A DNA stretch of 64,000 bases from CAYSUS01 sp964434165 (GTDB lineage: Bacteria > Planctomycetota > Planctomycetia > Pirellulales > Thermoguttaceae): the NCBI GenBank assembly GCA_964434165.1, contig CAYSUS010000014.1, forward strand, positions 1 through 64,000. The letters are read 5' to 3'. Numbering within the stretch: position 1 is the stretch's first letter; every line of letters begins with the position of its first letter. Below, piece by piece: positions 1-8,070 of this stretch. A model generated the notes under the pieces. It ran no database searches, was not told the origin of the DNA, and saw only the letters and a program-made list of their open reading frames with translations. The position numbers were made by a program, and so were the translations under genes.

Positions 1-1
1 G

Positions 2-790
2 TGGCGCATCGAGTCGTTCCGGCAGCAGTTCCCGGGCCGGTCGGAGATGATCGCCTTCTGCGACGCCAAGGGAATCCCGGTCAAGGCCTCCTCGGCCAAG
101 CCCTACAGCTCGGACGAGAACTGCCTGCACATCAGTTACGAGGCCGGCCGGCTGGAGGACCTGGCGGTCAACGGCGTGGAGCTCGTCGATTTCGGGATGA
201 CCGTTTCGCCCCAGAAGGCCCCCGACCAGATGGAGCGGGTGACGATCGCCTTCGAGCAGGGCTTGCCCGTCGCGGTCAACGGCGAGTCGCTCTCGGCCTT
301 CGGCATCGTCGAAACGCTCAACCGGATCGGCGGGCGCAACGGCATCGGCCGGATCGACATGGTCGAGAACCGGTTCGTGGGCATGAAGAGCCGCGGCGTG
401 TACGAGGCCCCGGGCATGACGCTGCTGTACGAGGCCCACCGCCTGGTCGAGCAGCTCACCGTGGACCGCGACCTGGTGCATTTGCGCGACCGGCTCGCCC
501 CCGAGGTGGCCGAGATGGTCTATTACGGGTTCTGGTACCACGCCAAGCTCGACGCCCTGATGGCCTTCATCCGCCAGGCCCAGCAGACGGTCAGCGGCGA
601 AGTGACGCTCAATCTCTACAAGGGCAACATGACGGTCGAAGGGCGCAAGAGCCCCGTGAGCCTGTACGACGAGGGGATTGCTACCATGGAGGGCGGCGGC
701 TCGTACAACCAGACCGACGCCGAGGGCTTCCTGCGGATCCAGGGCCTGCCCGGGCGCGTGCAAGGCCGCGTCACGCCGCGGCCGTGGTAG
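2..790 (+). CDS. argG: Argininosuccinate synthase, C-terminal part (5' end outside window)
   Basis: ArgG joins citrulline and aspartate with ATP to make argininosuccinate in arginine biosynthesis (cytosol). The reading frame is open from base 2, so the N-terminal ATP-binding PP-loop half lies outside the window. What is visible is the conserved C-terminal synthetase/multimerisation domain, with the family signatures KPYSSDENCLHISYEAG near the start, GRNGIGRIDMVENR in the middle and MKSRGVYEAPGMTLLYEAH after it. The gene ends at TAG in the codon run CGGCCGTGGTAG. The next gene starts about 40 bases downstream on the same strand but is unrelated in function. Identification is secure from these blocks. 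The only uncertainty is the missing 5' part. Confidence 0.95.
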   Translation, partial: WRIESFRQQFPGRSEMIAFCDAKGIPVKASSAKPYSSDENCLHISYEAGRLEDLAVNGVELVDFGMTVSPQKAPDQMERVTIAFEQGLPVAVNGESLSAFGIVETLNRIGGRNGIGRIDMVENRFVGMKSRGVYEAPGMTLLYEAHRLVEQLTVDRDLVHLRDRLAPEVAEMVYYGFWYHAKLDALMAFIRQAQQTVSGEVTLNLYKGNMTVEGRKSPVSLYDEGIATMEGGGSYNQTDAEGFLRIQGLPGRVQGRVTPRPW

Positions 791-831
791 AGCCAGTCCT
801 CGTTCCCATGCTCTCCCCCGGAGCCTACCTC

Positions 832-2859
832 ATGAAACGCCTGCCACGAACGCTCCTCGCCGCGATCCTCCTCTCCTGCGGCATGCTGGCTTTGGGGCGC
901 GCCCAGGCGCCTTCCCCGCCGCTGGCGCCTATCCCGCCGGGGCCGGAGATCCCCGTGCTCGACCGCATTCGCGGCATCGAGCGCCGCCCGCCCACCGACG
1001 ACGTGGCGGCGTTCGTCCAGCGCCTCGTGGACGAGCGGGCCAACGTGATCACCCTGGGCACGATGAACGGCCAGGGGTACGCGTACTTCCCCACGGACCT
1101 GGCCCCGCCCCATCGGCGCATGGACCCCGATTTCCTGCGACAGGTGATTCCCGAGCTCCGCGAGCGCGGCATCAAGGTGCTTAGCTGGGTCGTGTTCAAC
1201 GCCCAGGACCTGCGCCGCGTGGAGGATTACCAGCCGGTCAAGCGGTTCCCCCAGTGGCAGATGGAGTACATCGAGGAGCCGGGCAGCAGGCCGCGCGAGA
1301 AGGCCGGCATGTGCGTGGTCAGCTCGCCCTACCTGGAGCATCACGCCAGACTGCTCCGCCAGGCGGCTGCGTTCGACCTGGACGGGTTCTTCTTCGACGG
1401 ATTCTACCTGGGCGGAATTCCTCATCCCGCGCGGCCCGGCTGCGTGTGCCAGTTCTGCCGGAAGGCCTTCAAGAAGGACACCGGGCTCGACCTGCCGGCC
1501 AAGGTCGATTGGACCGACACGGCCTTCAAGCGCTGGGTCCGCTGGCGCAACGAGCGCCTGCTGGCGAACGCCCGGCGGCTGCGCGACGAGATCCGCGAGG
1601 TGCGGCTCAAGGCCACGTGCACGTTCAACACCAACCTCTGGCCGTTCGGCAACAAGGACTGGGAGACGGCCGTGCCCATGTGGCGGATCGACGACCTGGG
1701 CGTCTCGCAGCACGGCTACTCCGCGCGGCTCCACGAGAAATGGCTGATGCTGGGCTTCAAGTCCCGCCTGGGGCGCGACATGAACCCCCGGCACTGCGAC
1801 ATGTGGCGGGCGTGCGGCCTGCGCCACACGTGCGGCGAGAAGAACCCCGACTGGGCCTGGCACGAGCTGGAAATCCTCACGCACATCCTCTCGGGCCTCT
1901 CCCACGGCATCACGCCCTGGCACAGCACGGTGGAGGGCCCGGTCGAGATCACCGCGCGCATCCACACCGAGGCGGCCAAGCGCGAGCGCTACTTCTCCCG
2001 CGAGTACGTGGCCGACGTGGCCGTGCTCGCCTCGCAGAACACGCACGACTTCTACGGGCATATCCCCGGCAGCGAGAACCTGGCCGCCTACCGCGACACG
2101 CTCCTGGGTACGTGGATGCTGCTCAGCGAAGAGCACGTGCCGTTCGAGTTCCTCTTCGACAACCAGCAGCTCGACGCCAGATCGCTCGGCCAGTATCGCG
2201 TGCTCGTGCTCCCCAACGCGGCCTGCCTGAGCGACGAGGCCTTCGCGGCCATCGAGGCCTGGGTCCGCGGCGGCGGGCGCCTGATCGCCACCGGCGAGAC
2301 GGGCGCTTATGACGAGTGGGGGCGCCAGCGGAACTCGTCCCTGCTGGTCGAGCGCTTGGGCCTGACGGGAGACAAGACCCCGGTGAAGTTGGCCGTCGGC
2401 AACGGGACCCTGGATCTCCTGCCCGCCGATCCGGGCCTGGCCCGCTGCCGCGAGCACGCGAGCGGACCGGACAGCCCGCTGGTCCGATGCATCCGCCGGG
2501 CCGGGCCGCTGCCGCTTGAGGTCGCGGCGCCGGAGACCCTGGTGGCCAACCTGTTCCTCAGCCCCGCCGATCCCAACGAGCGGTGGATTCACCTGTTGAA
2601 CGTTTCGCACCTGGGCGGCACGAAAGATTACCGGGGGACGGCCGCGCCCGCGCCCAAGCCATCGAAGCCCCGTGGCGATGGCAAGTCTTTTGGGTTTCCC
2701 CTGGTGCCGGCCCGCAGCGTCACGCTCAAGCTCCGCGAGGGCCGGCCCAAGGCCGCGCGTCTGGCCGTGGCCGGCACGGACCTGGCGATCGACGCCGAAG
2801 GCCGCATCGCCGTACCCGAGCTTCAACTGCACGACGTGGTCGTGGTGACGGTGGAGTAA
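832..2859 (+). CDS. Secreted glycoside-hydrolase-like protein (GHL/beta-galactosidase-type)
   Basis: A 675-residue protein whose ATG follows argG. The same frame stays open far upstream through argG, but residues before this ATG are shadow sequence. It begins with a signal peptide (MKRLPRTLLAAILLSCGMLA...AQA). The middle (about residues 50-400) resembles the TIM-barrel of hypothetical glycoside hydrolases (GHL6/GH42-like): an N-terminal stretch on travelling 'up the barrel' and the acidic segment FDLDGFFFDGFYLGG, which may carry a catalytic Asp. Residues about 440-510 (VLVLPNAACLSDEAFAAIEA, then a Gly-rich turn) look like the glutamine-amidotransferase-fold beta-galactosidase trimerisation domain. 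A CVCQFC pair could bind a metal. Likely an exported polysaccharide-degrading enzyme. Substrate unknown. Confidence 0.72.
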   Translation: MKRLPRTLLAAILLSCGMLALGRAQAPSPPLAPIPPGPEIPVLDRIRGIERRPPTDDVAAFVQRLVDERANVITLGTMNGQGYAYFPTDLAPPHRRMDPDFLRQVIPELRERGIKVLSWVVFNAQDLRRVEDYQPVKRFPQWQMEYIEEPGSRPREKAGMCVVSSPYLEHHARLLRQAAAFDLDGFFFDGFYLGGIPHPARPGCVCQFCRKAFKKDTGLDLPAKVDWTDTAFKRWVRWRNERLLANARRLRDEIREVRLKATCTFNTNLWPFGNKDWETAVPMWRIDDLGVSQHGYSARLHEKWLMLGFKSRLGRDMNPRHCDMWRACGLRHTCGEKNPDWAWHELEILTHILSGLSHGITPWHSTVEGPVEITARIHTEAAKRERYFSREYVADVAVLASQNTHDFYGHIPGSENLAAYRDTLLGTWMLLSEEHVPFEFLFDNQQLDARSLGQYRVLVLPNAACLSDEAFAAIEAWVRGGGRLIATGETGAYDEWGRQRNSSLLVERLGLTGDKTPVKLAVGNGTLDLLPADPGLARCREHASGPDSPLVRCIRRAGPLPLEVAAPETLVANLFLSPADPNERWIHLLNVSHLGGTKDYRGTAAPAPKPSKPRGDGKSFGFPLVPARSVTLKLREGRPKAARLAVAGTDLAIDAEGRIAVPELQLHDVVVVTVE

Positions 2860-2991
2860 GGCCCGAGGCCGCTGGAGCGTTGCATCCCCCGATCCGCCAA
2901 GTATGGTGGCTGAGAACCGGATGGAGTGCCACTTCGTCCCTTACCCATTGCAGGACAAGCTGCCACACCGTCCTGCTCGCAGGGGTACCGC

Positions 2992-3873
2992 ATGAGAGAG
3001 AGGTGCAGCCGCGTCCTTCTGATGGGCCTTGCCTCGCTGCTGAGCGCCTCCTGCGCGCGCGGCGAGACCAAGGTCCTCGTGGACAGGGAGAGCCAATACA
3101 ACCACATCCGCGTGGTGGACGAGGACGGCGTGCGGCGACTGCTGTTCCGCAGCGAGGGCTACGACTATGTCGAGTCGGCGATCGACCTGGAGAATCCGCT
3201 GCGGCTGCGCATGAAGTATTACCCTCTGATGCTCGCCGCGCTGGCCCACCAGCCCCAGCCCGAGCGGATCCTGTTCCTCGGCCTCGGGGGCGGCACGCTT
3301 CCGAGAGTGCTCAGGCACTATTACCCCAAGGCGCGGGTGGACAGCATCGACATCGACCCGGCCGTAGTCGAAGTGGCGAAGAAGTACTTCGGCGTGGAGG
3401 AGGACGACCGCACCGAGATCTTCGTGCGCGACGGGCGCGAGCAGTTCCGCGAGCTCGCCCGGCAGGGCCGCAACTACGACCTGGTCTTCCTCGACGCCTA
3501 CGGCGGCGGCTATATCCCTCGCCACCTCACCACGGGGGAGTTCCTCGAGCTGGTCAAGAAGGTCCTCACCGACGGCGGGCTGGTGGTCGCCAACCTCCAG
3601 CCGGGACTCGACTCGTACCACGCCCAGCGGCGGACTATGGCGGCCGTGTTCCGCAACCAGTGGTCGTACGGGTCGGGCGGGAACGTGATCGTGGTGGCCG
3701 ATTCGCGCCGCAACCCGCCCTCGAAGGACGCCCTCGTCCAGGCCGCGCGACGGCTCCAGAAGGAGAAGCAGCTCACGTTCGACCTGCCCGAGGTCGTCGA
3801 GGAGGGCGGAATGCGAAACGACTACCAGCGCCAGGGGCCCATTCTCACCGACGAGAACGCGCCGGAGGAGTAA
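2992..3873 (+). CDS. Spermidine synthase-fold methyltransferase-like protein, exported
   Basis: A 293-residue protein with a Rossmann core of the spermidine synthase/SAM-methyltransferase type: the nucleotide-binding loop ILFLGLGGGTLPRVL, the acidic strand end VDSIDIDPAVVEVAKKYFG, and VFLDAYGGGYIPRHLTT, where the last block replaces the DxxDP catalytic loop of true spermidine synthases. It starts with a hydrophobic segment ending in SASC, which could be a signal peptide or a weak lipobox, so it probably acts outside the cytoplasm. The start was chosen because AGGGG lies about 8 bases upstream and gives a clean signal sequence; an in-frame ATG 66 bases upstream lacks this. Family members of this kind are usually annotated 'fused MFS/spermidine synthase-like'. 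The real substrate is unknown. Confidence 0.75.
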   Translation: MRERCSRVLLMGLASLLSASCARGETKVLVDRESQYNHIRVVDEDGVRRLLFRSEGYDYVESAIDLENPLRLRMKYYPLMLAALAHQPQPERILFLGLGGGTLPRVLRHYYPKARVDSIDIDPAVVEVAKKYFGVEEDDRTEIFVRDGREQFRELARQGRNYDLVFLDAYGGGYIPRHLTTGEFLELVKKVLTDGGLVVANLQPGLDSYHAQRRTMAAVFRNQWSYGSGGNVIVVADSRRNPPSKDALVQAARRLQKEKQLTFDLPEVVEEGGMRNDYQRQGPILTDENAPEE

Positions 3874-3908
3874 CCGGGGGTGAGCGGGTGAGTGGTGTGG
3901 TCGCGGCC

Positions 3909-4021
3909 TCCCCTCTCCCGCTTGCGGGAGAGGGGTCGGGGGTGAGAGCGGCTTGGTGTTAGGGGGTGACGGGTGAAAGCCACTCCCCTCTCCCGCTTGC
4001 GGGAGAGGGGTCGGGGGTGAG
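3909..4021. repeat. Two copies of a 38-bp palindromic repeat; probable bidirectional terminator
   Basis: Two near-identical 38-bp units lie at 3909-3946 and 3984-4021. Each contains an 11-bp inverted repeat (arms CCCCTCTCCCG and CGGGAGAGGGG around CTTG) followed by TCGGGGGTGAG. They sit between the convergent spermidine-synthase-like gene and the lipoprotein gene, so they can end transcription from both sides. The perfect duplication also makes them look like REP-type mobile palindromes. Confidence 0.85.
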
Positions 4022-4046
4022 GGGGCTCCACGGGCCAGCCGCCTCC

Positions 4047-4478
4047 CTACATCGAATACTCGTGGTAGTACGCCTTGCCGTCCTCCGCCGAGTACCACAG
4101 CTCCCAGAAGTGCTCGTTCCTCCTCTCCTTCACCCAATGTGACCTCCCGCTGGTCGAGTCCGGCTTCCACCAGGTCAGGTCGTCGCGGGGGGCCAGGCCG
4201 CCATGGTCCTCGGGCGCTTCCGCCAGGGAGAGTCGGGAAATGATCTCGTCGATGGTCTCCCTGCCGCACCGGAACGACAACTGGTAGCGGACGTCCGCGC
4301 CCAGTTCGTCGGCGTAGTAGTACACCTGGGCGACGTCCTCGTCCGGCTCAAGCTTGAAGTGTCGCTCGAACCCTTTGCGGTTGGCGGCCGTGTCGGGCGT
4401 ATCGACATCGTAGTCCGTGCACCCGCCCATCACGGCTGCGGCGGCGGCCAGCGCGACGGGTGCGATCCTGGCAAGCAT
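4047..4478 (-). CDS. Small predicted lipoprotein, function unknown
   Basis: A 143-residue protein. It begins with a short lipoprotein signal (MLARIAPVALAAAAAVMGGC) in which VMGGC fits a lipobox, so the mature protein should start at Cys20 and be anchored in a membrane. On the minus strand GAGG precedes the ATG by about 5 bases. The mature part is hydrophilic and rich in aromatic residues (FWELWYSAEDGKAYYHEYSM at the end), with two further Cys. I recognise no family. It is convergent with the upstream spermidine-synthase-like gene and has no informative partner. The coding call rests on the lipobox, the ribosome site and its compact non-overlapping position. Confidence 0.7.
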   Translation of the reverse strand: MLARIAPVALAAAAAVMGGCTDYDVDTPDTAANRKGFERHFKLEPDEDVAQVYYYADELGADVRYQLSFRCGRETIDEIISRLSLAEAPEDHGGLAPRDDLTWWKPDSTSGRSHWVKERRNEHFWELWYSAEDGKAYYHEYSM

Positions 4479-4577
4479 CGCGATCCTCTTTCGATTCAGT
4501 TCGTTAGGGTTGCGTGTCGAGCGAGCCGGTCCCGTAGAGTCCAGGCTCGCACCAGGGGGCCAGTGGCCGCGCGGCGT

Positions 4578-4901
4578 TCAAGGGGTCTGCGACAGGTCCG
4601 CTCCAAGCAGTCCGACCTTGATTCCGTTCTGTCGCAGAATCGCCGTCGCCCTTCCATTGACGACCAGGAGCACGATCAGGCCAATGCACGGAATGAGAGC
4701 CAGGATGTCAAGCAGGATCCCCAACCCGATGCCATAGACCCTCGCAGCCAGGAGGAAGACGAAGATCATGCCTGCGATGCCGACCGCGACGACCCCGAGC
4801 GCGAGGAAAAGGCGAACCTCGACCGGCAAGGCAAACTGAGATAGCACGGCCATCAGATAGGCGAGAATACAGACAAGGATACCCTTCTGATACTGAGCCA
4901 T
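4578..4901 (-). CDS. Small membrane protein, three to four predicted TM segments
   Basis: A 107-residue hydrophobic protein beginning MAQYQKGILVCILAYLMAVL. I place the start there rather than at an in-frame ATG 14 codons upstream, because the upstream residues are charged and unlike the rest. Hydrophobic stretches follow at about residues 6-27, 31-55 and 60-82, and the C-terminus is short and polar. No catalytic motif is visible and I recognise no named family. The lipoprotein gene follows on the same strand after about 100 bases, so the two may be co-transcribed. Confidence 0.65.
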   Translation of the reverse strand: MAQYQKGILVCILAYLMAVLSQFALPVEVRLFLALGVVAVGIAGMIFVFLLAARVYGIGLGILLDILALIPCIGLIVLLVVNGRATAILRQNGIKVGLLGADLSQTP

Positions 4902-5430
4902 GCTTCGCACGTCCTCCCGGCTTCCGCTTCTCCTGCCGATCACGTAGGACCGAGTGGCCGGCGATTGGGAAGAGGCATGGGGCTATTGATAGGGGTTCAG
5001 GTCGTCGCTCATGAGGATCGCTCGAGGTTCTGGGGTGATCGAGAGCGCCGCGCCGACGTGTATGGTAACCGGGCGTTGCGGCGCAGAAAACCAGGCTGAT
5101 TGACCCTCAGGGAGCCAGCCCAGAGGCCTTCCATCCGGTCGGACAAGCCGACCGGGGCGGCTCGAAGGCGCGAACCGGAGAGAGCTTCGCGCCAAGCTTC
5201 CTGCTCGTACCCAGCGAAGCGGTGCTCGTGCGCGTACTCGCTCGGGCCCCCAGGCGATGCCGCGCCGCTCGATCGAGTTGGAGTACGCGTGCCGCCCTGC
5301 GGGCCGGGGGCGGGTACGACCTGGGGTGCCACGGCCCCTGCTCGGCGCGGACCGCCAGCGTGGCGGCTTTCGGCGGCGGCCGAATGAAGCGTGGCGCGAT
5401 GCAGAAGGACCGGCGCTCCGAGGCCAGGGC
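4902..5430. other. Gene-free stretch with one inverted repeat
   Basis: I find no gene I can defend here. Open frames on the minus strand are low-complexity, Arg/Ser/Pro-rich and lack motifs. A perfect 9-bp inverted repeat (CGCGTACTC at 5231-5239, GAGTACGCG at 5281-5289) brackets a CTCGATCGAG palindrome at 5268-5277. No tRNA, tmRNA or RNase P signature was found. Confidence 0.5.
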
Positions 5431-5658
5431 CTACGGAGGCAAGCAGTCGCAATTATCGCACTGGATGCATTCGCAGACGTCAACCTTGCAGATGCACTGG
5501 ATCAGGTCCTTGTAGTGGTTGACGATGGCATCGCGAACGGCATACACGCCGCTGATCGTGCCGATGACGAGAATCGCCGTGACCAGAATCCACTCGAAGG
5601 TGAACACGCCTCGGCGAGAACGGCGGCTTCCACCCGCTGGACGGCCCCTTGGGGTCAT
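5431..5658 (-). CDS. Short pilin-like (Flp/TadE-like) single-TM protein
   Basis: A 75-residue protein starting MTPRGRPAGGSRRSRRG, with GGAG about 9 bases upstream on the minus strand. A basic leader is followed by GVFTFEWILVTAILVIGTIS, which has the Gly-hydrophobic-Glu arrangement of class III/type IVb pilins and TadE-like pseudopilins: cleavage after Gly, Glu five residues later, then a TM helix. The C-terminal tail carries seven Cys, including CECIQCDNCDC, probably disulfide-linked outside the cell. No tad/secretion genes lie nearby. The call is by motif only and the family name is uncertain. The 355 bases between this gene and scpB hold nothing I recognise. Confidence 0.68.
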   Translation of the reverse strand: MTPRGRPAGGSRRSRRGVFTFEWILVTAILVIGTISGVYAVRDAIVNHYKDLIQCICKVDVCECIQCDNCDCLPP

Positions 5659-6013
5659 GTTGTTCTGCTCCAAATCCGAGCAAACGGGAATGCACAGAGG
5701 ACAGTGCGACACGGTCTGGCGGGAAGCAGGGAGCATTTCCCGCGCCGCGCCCAAGAGAATTGGGGGGAGCTTCGGAATGCGGCTAGGAAGTCGTTATTTG
5801 GCAGGGAGTTGGGCCGTGGGCACGGGAAACGGGCGGGGGGCGGCGACGGGGCGGTGTTAAAGGAGAGCAACGCGCGATCCCCGAGATGTTCGCCGGTCGA
5901 AACAGCGGCCGCCCTTGCCAAACCCGCGACAGGGACGATACGTTGGGAGGTTTGGAGGTCGGCGCTCCCCCTTGTGGCCACCAAGCGCGCGGCGCGGTTG
6001 GGCCTGGGAGACC

Positions 6014-7147
6014 ATGGGTTTGGGTCTGTTGGCCGTTATGGAACCGCCGGGCAGGCTGTTGGGCAGCGTGGCCTTGCGTTACAGCTTCCCCTGGATGGGG
6101 TGGCACTGGCCGCCGCCCCCGGCCGAGGTGCCGTGGCGGGGCGCGGCCGTCGAGACCGCGGAGGAGGCAGAACCGAAGTCGGGGCACGGCCCCGCGGGAA
6201 GGACCCCCCGGTTGGGCAGGCTGGAGGCCGTTCTTTTCCTAACGCAGGAGCCCCTGGGAAGTCGAAGAATCGCCCAATTGGCTAGCTTGGCGGACGGGAC
6301 CGAAGCGCGTACACTGGTCGCAGCGCTCAACCGGCTTTACGACGCCGAGGCTTGCGCGTTTCGAGTCGTGGAGGTGGCGGGCGGATTCCAGTTGATGACG
6401 CGGCCGCAGTTCGCGCCCTGGCTGCGACGGCTCCATGCCGCCCAGGTCGAGGTCCGACTGTCGCCCCCGGCCATGGAGACGCTGGCCGTGGTGGCCTATC
6501 GGCAGCCGGTGCTTCGGGCGGAGATCGAGGCGATCCGGGGGGTGCAGTGCGGCGAGATCCTCCGTCAGTTGATGGAACGCGATCTGGTTCGAATCGCCGG
6601 CCGCTCCGACGACCTGGGGCGACCGTTCCTGTACGGCACGACGAGGCGATTCCTTCAGGTGTTCGGCCTGAGGCACCTGGACGAACTACCCGAAGCGCAG
6701 TGGTCTGGCCAAGGCGGGTCCGACCGTGAATCCGACGCAGCCGGCGACGCCCCGCCCGGGGTGCCGGAGAGTCAACTACCGAGCGAAACACCCGAATCTC
6801 TAACGACGGAAGAGGAGTTGATCGTGAAGAGCCGAATGGAGATGAACCTGGTCCCGGAGGAGAACCTCGACGAGGAAACCGCGATCGCTCTGGCCGATGA
6901 GCGCAACCTTGCAATTGATGACGACGAGGACGATCTCGACGACGAGGATGAGGACGACGAGGATCTTGACGAGGATGACGAGGACTGGGAAGAAGTCCCC
7001 GACGAGGACGAAGACGAGGATGAGGACTGGGACGACGAGGAGGGCGACGACTGGGACGACGACGAGGAGGACGACGACGATTGGGAGGAGGATGATGACG
7101 ACGACTGGGAAGACGACGACGAGGAGGATTGGGAAGAGGAAGAGTGA
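6014..7147 (+). CDS. scpB: Segregation and condensation protein B with a long acidic tail
   Basis: ScpB is the kleisin-binding winged-helix subunit of the SMC-ScpAB condensin that organises and segregates the chromosome. The core (about residues 60-230) carries the family blocks LGRLEAVLFLTQEPLGSRRI, AMETLAVVAYRQPVLRAEIE and GVQCGEILRQLMERDLVRI, and ends with FLYGTTRRFLQVFGL. After this core come over 100 residues that become almost pure Asp/Glu with interspersed Trp, ending DDDEEDWEEEE. This makes the protein about twice the length of typical ScpB. The start is uncertain: ATG 6014 has GGGAG very close upstream, and ATG 6038 is an alternative. scpA is not in this window. The acidic tail could mimic DNA or contact basic partners, which is inference. 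Confidence 0.88.
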   Translation: MGLGLLAVMEPPGRLLGSVALRYSFPWMGWHWPPPPAEVPWRGAAVETAEEAEPKSGHGPAGRTPRLGRLEAVLFLTQEPLGSRRIAQLASLADGTEARTLVAALNRLYDAEACAFRVVEVAGGFQLMTRPQFAPWLRRLHAAQVEVRLSPPAMETLAVVAYRQPVLRAEIEAIRGVQCGEILRQLMERDLVRIAGRSDDLGRPFLYGTTRRFLQVFGLRHLDELPEAQWSGQGGSDRESDAAGDAPPGVPESQLPSETPESLTTEEELIVKSRMEMNLVPEENLDEETAIALADERNLAIDDDEDDLDDEDEDDEDLDEDDEDWEEVPDEDEDEDEDWDDEEGDDWDDDEEDDDDWEEDDDDDWEDDDEEDWEEEE

Positions 7148-7321
7148 TTCCCGTGCCGCGCCCGCCGCCGCCTGAAGGGGCGAACCGGCCCGGTTTCCGT
7201 CGCTGCCTTTCGCGCGCCTGGGAACCTGCCCCCGCGCTGGCGCGGCGGCGGCTCCCCTCCGCCTCACCCTCCTGCTTGAGACTTCCGCGCGCAAGTCCAT
7301 CGGGGTGACCCCGTATCGCCT

Positions 7322-7338
7322 CCAGCCGGTCCGGCTGG
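7322..7338. terminator. Hairpin between convergent scpB and macrodomain gene
   Basis: CCAGCCG and CGGCTGG form a perfect 7-bp stem around GTC, just past the end of the macrodomain gene (minus strand) and about 175 bases after scpB. There is no clear T-run, so termination is inferred from position. Confidence 0.4.
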
Positions 7339-7348
7339 TCGGAATGCT

Positions 7349-7897
7349 TCAGGGCTCCTCCGGGGCGGCTTCTTCCAGCGCCGCCGCGAACGCCCCATAG
7401 GCCCCGGCGTCGAAGAGCACGAAACGGACCAGCTCGGGCCGCCCGTGCTCGCGGAGGAAGGAGATCGCCGTCCTCAGGGCCACACGCGCGGCCCGGTCGA
7501 TGGGGTAGCCGTAGGCCCCGGCGCTGAGGGCGGGAAAGGCCACGCTTTCGCACCCGTTCTCCACGGCCAGCTCGAGCGATCGGCGGCAGGCCCCGGCAAG
7601 CAACTCCTCCTCGCCGTGCTCGCCGCCCCGCCAGACCGGCCCCACCGCGTGGAGCACGTGCCGGGCCGCCAGCTTGCCCGCGCCGGAGATCACCGCCGAT
7701 CCGGTGGGGCAGCCTTGGGGATACTTCTGGACGGTCTCCTCCATGATCGCGGGGCCGCCGCGGCGATGGATCGCCCCGTCCACCCCGCCGCCGCCGGCCA
7801 GGCGGCTGTTGGCCGCGTTGACGATCGCATCGACCTCTTGAAGCGTGATGTCGCCCTGGGTCAGCTCCAGGGTCCCGCCGTTGATCGTGGCTCGCAT
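7349..7897 (-). CDS. Macrodomain protein, O-acetyl-ADP-ribose deacetylase type
   Basis: A 182-residue single macrodomain of the MacroD/YmdB class, which hydrolyses O-acetyl-ADP-ribose or removes ADP-ribose from proteins in the cytosol. The ligand-binding motifs are intact: GDITLQEVDAIVNAANSRL near the N-terminus, the Gly-rich GGGGVDGAIHRRGG loop, the CPTGSAVISGAG segment and the second phosphate loop ALSAGAYGYP. Length is typical. It stands alone, convergent with scpB and divergent from the beta-helix gene. No ADP-ribosyltransferase or toxin-antitoxin partner is seen beside it, so a housekeeping deacetylase role is more likely than a toxin-linked one. Confidence 0.92.
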   Translation of the reverse strand: MRATINGGTLELTQGDITLQEVDAIVNAANSRLAGGGGVDGAIHRRGGPAIMEETVQKYPQGCPTGSAVISGAGKLAARHVLHAVGPVWRGGEHGEEELLAGACRRSLELAVENGCESVAFPALSAGAYGYPIDRAARVALRTAISFLREHGRPELVRFVLFDAGAYGAFAAALEEAAPEEP

Positions 7898-8070
7898 CCC
7901 AGTCTCCTTCGCGCGGTTTCAGCCGGGCGGCTCGAACGAGGCGGCCCGAGCCGCCAGCGAGAACACCCCGTCGCCGGTCAGGCGGTATCCGATCCTACCG
8001 ATTTTTCCAATCCGGGCCGCGGTGTGCTACACTTGCACGTCGAGACTCCCCCGCGCAAGGAGCCCCACCC

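Noticed and set aside
1..831. Upstream extension of the glycoside-hydrolase-like frame
   Set aside because: It overlaps argG in another frame and has no homology-like blocks. The signal peptide starts at 832.
616..2832. Long minus-strand open frame antisense to the glycoside-hydrolase-like gene
   Set aside because: Low-complexity Arg/Ala/Pro/Gly sequence without motifs, a typical shadow of high-GC codons. The plus-strand gene has a signal peptide and domain order.
5200..5400. Possible tRNA or other structural RNA
   Set aside because: No cloverleaf, T-loop, tmRNA, SRP or RNase P signature could be drawn on either strand.
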